Source: Capillidium heterosporum (taxonomy: Eukaryota > Entomophthoromycota > Entomophthoromycetes > Entomophthorales > Capillidiaceae). From it: a DNA stretch of 64,000 bases. Each line of letters starts with the position of its first letter. Position 1 is the first letter of the stretch. The DNA lies in contig WBMQ01000004.1 of the NCBI GenBank assembly GCA_016630905.1, positions 2,355,524-2,419,523 on the forward strand, read 5' to 3'. Below, one piece after another: positions 58,095 through 64,000 of the stretch. The notes under the pieces were generated by a model. It was not told the origin of the DNA. It worked only from the letters and a program-made list of their open reading frames with translations, and did not search any database. The translations under genes and the position numbers were made by a program.

Positions 58095-61000
58095 GAAAAA
58101 ACATAGTAAAAACAGAAAGAAGAAAAAGATAGAGGCCTTAAGGCCTTTATAGAAAAGACATAGTAAGGATAGAAAAAAGGGAAAGATAAAGGCCTTTAGG
58201 CCTCTATAGAAATAGGTAGAGTAAGAACAGAGAAGAGGTAGAGATAGAGGCCCTTAGGCCTCTATAGAAGTAGGTAGGGTAAGGATGGAGAAGAGGTAGA
58301 GATAGAGGCCTTAGGGCCTCTATAGAAGTAGGTAGGGTAAGGACGGAGAAGAGGCAGAGATAGAGGCCTTAGGGCCTCTATAGAAGTAGGTAGGGTAAGG
58401 ACAGAGAAGAGGCAGAGATAGAGGCCTTAGGGCCTCTATAGAAGTAGGTAGGGTAAGGACAGAGAAGAGGCAGAGATAGAGGCCTTAGGGCCTCTATAGA
58501 AGTAGGTAGGGTAAGGACGGAGAAGAGGCAGAGATAGAGGCCTTAGGGCCTCTATAGAAGTAGGTAGAGTAAGGACGGAGAAGAGGCAGAGATAGAGGCC
58601 TTAGGGCCTCTATAGAAGTAGGTAGGGTAAGGACGGAGAAGAGGCAGAGATAGAGGCCTTAGGGCCTCTATAGAAGTAGGTAGGTAAGGACGGAGAAGAG
58701 GCAGAGATAGAGGCCTTAGGGCCTCTATAGAAGTAGGTAGGGTAAGGACGGAGAAGAGGCAGAGATAGAGGCCTTAGGGCCTCTATAGAAGTAGGTAGGG
58801 TAAGGAGAGAAGAGGCAGAGATAGAGGCCTTAGGGCCTCTATAGAAGTAGGTAGGGTAAGGACGGAGAAGAGGCAGAGATAGAGGCCTTAGGGCCTCTAT
58901 AGAAGTAGGTAGGGTAAGGACGGAGAAGAGGCAGAGATAGAGGCCTTAGGGCCTCTATAGAAGTAGGTAGGGTAAGGACGGAGAAGAGGCAGAGATAGAG
59001 GCCTTAGGGCCTCTATAGAAGTAGGTAGGGTAAGGACGGAGAAGAGGCAGAGATAGAGGCCTTAGGGCCTCTATAGAAGTAGGTGGTAAGGACGGAGAAG
59101 AGGCAGAGATAGAGGCCTTAGGGCCTCTATAGAAGTAGGTAGGGTAAGGACGGAGAAGAGGCAGAGATAGAGGCCTTAGGGCCTCTATAGAAGTAGGTAG
59201 GGTAAGGACGGAGAAGAGGCAGAGATAGAGGCCTTAGGGCCTCTATAGAAGTAGGTAGGGTAAGGACGGAGAAGAGGCAGAGATAGAGGCCTTAGGGCCT
59301 CTATAGAAGTAGGTAGGGTAAGGACGGAGAAGAGGCAGAGATAGAGGCCTTAGGGCCTCTATAGAAGTAGGTAGGGTAAGGACGGAGAAGAGGCAGAGAT
59401 AGAGGCCTTAGGGCCTCTATAGAAGTAGGTAGGGTAAGGACGGAGAAGAGGCAGAGATAGAGGCCTTAGGGCCTCTATAGAAGTAGGTAGGGTAAGGACG
59501 GAGAAGAGGCAGAGATAGAGGCCTTAGGGCCTCTATAGAAGTAGGTAGGGTAAGGACGGAGAAGAGGCAGAGATAGAGGCCTTAGGGCCTCTATAGAAGT
59601 AGGTAGGGTAAGGACGGAGAAGAGGCAGAGATAGAGGCCTTAGGGCCTCTATAGAAGTAGGTAGGGTAAGGACGGAGAAGAGGCAGAGATAGAGGCCTTA
59701 GGGCCTCTATAGAAGTAGGTAGGGTAAGGACGGAGAAGAGGCAGAGATAGAGGCCTTAGGGCCTCTATAGAAGTAGGTAGGGTAAGGACGGAGAAGAGGC
59801 AGAGATAGAGGCCTTAGGGCCTCTATAGAAGTAGGTAGGAGTAAGGACGGAGAAGAGGCAGAGATAGAGGCCTTAGGGCCTCTATAGAAGTAGGTAGGGT
59901 AAGGACGGAGAAGAGGCAGAGATAGAGGCCTTAGGGCCTCTATAGAAGTAGGTAGGGTAAGGACGGAGAAGAGGGCAGAGATAGAGGCCTTAGGGCCTCT
60001 ATAGAAGTAGGTAGGGTAAGGACGGAGAAGAGGCAGAGATAGAGGCCTTAGGGCCTCTATAGAAGTAGGTAGGGTAAGGACGGAGAAGAGGCAGAGATAG
60101 AGGCCTTAGGGCCTCTATAGAAGTAGGTAGGGTAAGGACGGAGAAGAGGCAGAGATAGAGGCCTTAGGGCCTCTATAGAAGTAGGTAGGGTAAGGACGGA
60201 GAAGAGGCAGAGATAGAGGCCTTAGGGCCTCTATAGAAGTAGGTAGGGTAAGGACGGAGAAGAGGCAGAGATAGAGGCCTTAGGGCCTCTATAGAAGTAG
60301 GTAGGGTAAGGACGGAGAAGAGGCAGAGATAGAGGCCTTAGGGCCTCTATAGAAGTAGGTAGGGTAAGGACGGAGAAGAGGCAGAGATAGAGGCCTTAGG
60401 GCCTCTATAGAAGTAGGTAGGGTAAGGACGGAGAAGAGGCAGAGATAGAGGCCTTAGGGCCTCTATAGAAGTAGGTAGGGTAAGGACGGAGAAGAGGCAG
60501 AGATAGAGGCCTTAGGGCCTCTATAGAAGTAGGTAGGGTAAGGACGGAGAAGAGGCAGAGATAGAGGCCTTAGGGCCTCTATAGAAGTAGGTAGGGTAAG
60601 GACGGAGAAGAGGCAGAGATAGAGGCCTTAGGGCCTCTATAGAAGTAGGTAGGGTAAGGACGGAGAAGAGGCAGAGATAGAGGCCTTAGGGCCTCTATAG
60701 AAGTAGGTAGGGTAAGGACGGAGAAGAGGCAGAGATAGAGGCCTTAGGGCCTCTATAGAAGTAGGTAGGGTAAGGACGGAGAAGAGGCAGAGATAGAGGC
60801 CTTAGGGCCTCTATAGAAGTAGGTAGGGTAAGGACGGAGAAGAGGCAGAGATAGAGGCCTTAGGGCCTCTATAGAAGTAGGTAGGGTAAGGACGGAGAAG
60901 AGGCAGAGATAGAGGCCTTAGGGCCTCTATAGAAGTAGGTAGGGTAAGGACGGAGAAGAGGCAGAGATAGAGGCCTTAGGGCCTCTATAGAAGTAGGTAG

Positions 61001-64000
61001 GGTAAGGACGGAGAAGAGGCAGAGATAGAGGCCTTAGGGCCTCTATAGAAGTAGGTAGGGTAAGGACGGAGAAGAGGCAGAGATAGAGGCCTTAGGGCCT
61101 CTATAGAAGTAGGTAGGGTAAGGACGGAGAAGAGGCAGAGATAGAGGCCTTAGGGCCTCTATAGAAGTAGGTAGGGTAAGGACGGAGAAGAGGCAGAGAT
61201 AGAGGCCTTAGGGCCTCTATAGAAGTAGGTAGGGTAAGGACGGAGAAGAGGCAGAGATAGAGGCCTTAGGGCCTCTATAGAAGTAGGTAGGGTAAGGACG
61301 GAGAAGAGGCAGAGATAGAGGCCTTAGGGCCTCTATAGAAGTAGGTAGGGTAAGGACGGAGAAGAGGCAGAGATAGAGGCCTTAGGGCCTCTATAGAAGT
61401 AGGTAGGGTAAGGACGGAGAAGAGGCAGAGATAGAGGCCTTAGGGCCTCTATAGAAGTAGGTAGGGTAAGGACGGAGAAGAGGCAGAGATAGAGGCCTTA
61501 GGGCCTCTATAGAAGTAGGTAGGGTAAGGACGGAGAAGAGGCAGAGATAGAGGCCTTAGGGCCTCTATAGAAGTAGGTAGGGTAAGGACGGAGAAGAGGC
61601 AGAGATAGAGGCCTTAGGGCCTCTATAGAAGTAGGTAGGGTAAGGACGGAGAAGAGGCAGAGATAGAGGCCTTAGGGCCTCTATAGAAGTAGGTAGGGTA
61701 AGGACGGAGAAGAGGCAGAGATAGAGGCCTTAGGGCCTCTATAGAAGTAGGTAGGGTAAGGACGGAGAAGAGGCAGAGATAGAGGCCTTAGGGCCTCTAT
61801 AGAAGTAGGTAGGGTAAGGACGGAGAAGAGGCAGAGATAGAGGCCTTAGGGCCTCTATAGAAGTAGGTAGGGTAAGGACGGAGAAGAGGCAGAGATAGAG
61901 GCCTTAGGGCCTCTATAGAAGTAGGTAGGGTAAGGACGGAGAAGAGGCAGAGATAGAGGCCTTAGGGCCTCTATAGAAGTAGGTAGGGTAAGGACGGAGA
62001 AGAGGCAGAGATAGAGGCCTTAGGGCCTCTATAGAAGTAGGTAGGGTAAGGACGGAGAAGAGGCAGAGATAGAGGCCTTAGGGCCTCTATAGAAGTAGGT
62101 AGGGTAAGGACGGAGAAGAGGCAGAGATAGAGGCCTTAGGGCCTCTATAGAAGTAGGTAGGGTAAGGACGGAGAAGAGGCAGAGATAGAGGCCTTAGGGC
62201 CTCTATAGAAGTAGGTAGGGTAAGGACGGAGAAGAGGCAGAGATAGAGGCCTTAGGGCCTCTATAGAAGTAGGTAGGGTAAGGACGGAGAAGAGGCAGAG
62301 ATAGAGGCCTTAGGGCCTCTATAGAAGTAGGTAGGGTAAGGACGGAGAAGAGGCAGAGATAGAGGCCTTAGGGCCTCTATAGAAGTAGGTAGGGTAAGGA
62401 CGGAGAAGAGGCAGAGATAGAGGCCTTAGGGCCTCTATAGAAGTAGGTAGGGTAAGGACGGAGAAGAGGCAGAGATAGAGGCCTTAGGGCCTCTATAGAA
62501 GTAGGTAGGGTAAGGACGGAGAAGAGGCAGAGATAGAGGCCTTAGGGCCTCTATAGAAGTAGGTAGGGTAAGGACGGAGAAGAGGCAGAGATAGAGGCCT
62601 TAGGGCCTCTATAGAAGTAGGTAGGGTAAGGACGGAGAAGAGGCAGAGATAGAGGCCTTAGGGCCTCTATAGAAGTAGGTAGGGTAAGGACGGAGAAGAG
62701 GCAGAGATAGAGGCCTTAGGGCCTCTATAGAAGTAGGTAGGGTAAGGACGGAGAAGAGGCAGAGATAGAGGCCTTAGGGCCTCTATAGAAGTAGGTAGGG
62801 TAAGGACGGAGAAGAGGCAGAGATAGAGGCCTTAGGGCCTCTATAGAAGTAGGTAGGGTAAGGACGGAGAAGAGGCAGAGATAGAGGCCTTAGGGCCTCT
62901 ATAGAAGTAGGTAGGGTAAGGACGGAGAAGAGGCAGAGATAGAGGCCTTAGGGCCTCTATAGAAGTAGGTAGGGTAAGGACGGAGAAGAGGCAGAGATAG
63001 AGGCCTTAGGGCCTCTATAGAAGTAGGTAGGGTAAGGACGGAGAAGAGGCAGAGATAGAGGCCTTAGGGCCTCTATAGAAGTAGGTAGGGTAAGGACGGA
63101 GAAGAGGCAGAGATAGAGGCCTTAGGGCCTCTATAGAAGTAGGTAGGGTAAGGACGGAGAAGAGGCAGAGATAGAGGCCTTAGGGCCTCTATAGAAGTAG
63201 GTAGGGTAAGGACGGAGAAGAGGCAGAGATAGAGGCCTTAGGGCCTCTATAGAAGTAGGTAGGGTAAGGACGGAGAAGAGGCAGAGATAGAGGCCTTAGG
63301 GCCTCTATAGAAGTAGGTAGGGTAAGGACGGAGAAGAGGCAGAGATAGAGGCCTTAGGGCCTCTATAGAAGTAGGTAGGGTAAGGACGGAGAAGAGGCAG
63401 AGATAGAGGCCTTAGGGCCTCTATAGAAGTAGGTAGGGTAAGGACGGAGAAGAGGCAGAGATAGAGGCCTTAGGGCCTCTATAGAAGTAGGTAGGGTAAG
63501 GACGGAGAAGAGGCAGAGATAGAGGCCTTAGGGCCTCTATAGAAGTAGGTAGGGTAAGGACGGAGAAGAGGCAGAGATAGAGGCCTTAGGGCCTCTATAG
63601 AAGTAGGTAGGGTAAGGACGGAGAAGAGGCAGAGATAGAGGCCTTAGGGCCTCTATAGAAGTAGGTAGGGTAAGGACGGAGAAGAGGCAGAGATAGAGGC
63701 CTTAGGGCCTCTATAGAAGTAGGTAGGGTAAGGACGGAGAAGAGGCAGAGATAGAGGCCTTAGGGCCTCTATAGAAGTAGGTAGGGTAAGGACGGAGAAG
63801 AGGCAGAGATAGAGGCCTTAGGGCCTCTATAGAAGTAGGTAGGGTAAGGACGGAGAAGAGGCAGAGATAGAGGCCTTAGGGCCTCTATAGAAGTAGGTAG
63901 GGTAAGGACGGAGAAGAGGCAGAGATAGAGGCCTTAGGGCCTCTATAGAAGTAGGTAGGGTAAGGACGGAGAAGAGGCAGAGATAGAGGCCTTAGGGCCT
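58095..64000. repeat. 58-bp tandem satellite with hairpin, about 100 copies, open to the right
   Basis: The unit is GGACGGAGAAGAGGCAGAGA followed by TAGAGGCCTTAGGGCCTCTA and TAGAAGTAGGTAGGGTAA, 58 bp in all. Each unit holds a perfect 9-bp inverted repeat ATAGAGGCC-TTAG-GGCCTCTAT, and the loop reads through TTAGGG. The first three or four units are diverged, and small length variants occur at about 58680, 58803, 59084, 59838 and 59973. From about 60000 to the window end the units look identical. All reading frames meet stops, so it is non-coding. It is presumably a minisatellite of heterochromatic, subtelomeric or centromere-near DNA. Confidence 0.95.

Noticed and set aside
58095-64000. CRISPR array
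   Set aside because: The 58-bp units are directly adjacent and identical throughout, with no variable spacers, and the genome is a fungus. It is a satellite.
58095-64000. Telomere
   Set aside because: TTAGGG occurs once per 58-bp unit inside a hairpin and not as a run of hexamers, so this is not a telomere tract.

Overview
The window is fungal chromosomal DNA, most likely from an ascomycete. The evidence is fungal-type BRO1, GLO3, HOM2 and eIF4G genes, short spliceosomal introns (mostly 37-70 nt, GT...AG), the standard genetic code, and AT-rich repeat blocks with the CpA/TpG-poor, TpA-rich look left by repeat-induced point mutation (RIP). The species cannot be named from the sequence alone. 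No rRNA, tRNA or CRISPR array was recognised.

Layout. (1) 1-4190: an AT-rich gene desert that still has many CA/TG dinucleotides, so it is not obviously RIP-treated. (2) 4190-18370: a repeat graveyard made of solo-LTR-like elements (TG...CA ends, 5-bp target duplications, TATA boxes), many inserted into one another, with no gag or pol region visible. (3) 18373-53952: a gene island of twelve host genes. (4) 54067-57860: a second RIP-like repeat block containing a three-level nest of LTRs. (5) about 57900-64000: a tandem array with a 58-bp unit, decayed at its left edge, almost perfectly uniform further right, and running off the window.

The gene island reads, left to right: DUS2 tRNA-dihydrouridine synthase (-), ASPM-like spindle protein (+), prefoldin subunit 4 (+), BRO1 ESCRT adaptor (+), eIF4G (-), RIC8 G-alpha chaperone (+), mitochondrial IF2 (+), HOM2 aspartate-semialdehyde dehydrogenase (-), an L-type cargo lectin (-), GLR1 glutathione reductase (+), GLO3 ArfGAP (-) and a DNAJC9-like J protein (-). 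These are core genes and do not form a metabolic cluster. Loose themes are translation (DUS2, eIF4G, mitochondrial IF2), protein folding (prefoldin, DNAJC9-like) and vesicle traffic (BRO1, lectin, GLO3). Exon models were worked out by hand. Ten of the twelve give clean frames whose lengths divide by three. The ASPM-like gene and BRO1 each appear to carry one extra base.

The least expected content is outside the genes. Divergent LTR subfamilies share a 62-71 codon hydrophobic ORF at the 3' end of the LTR. The 58-bp satellite carries a perfect 9-bp hairpin with TTAGGG across its loop. Two very small terminal-inverted-repeat elements with TA duplications sit in promoter regions of the gene island.
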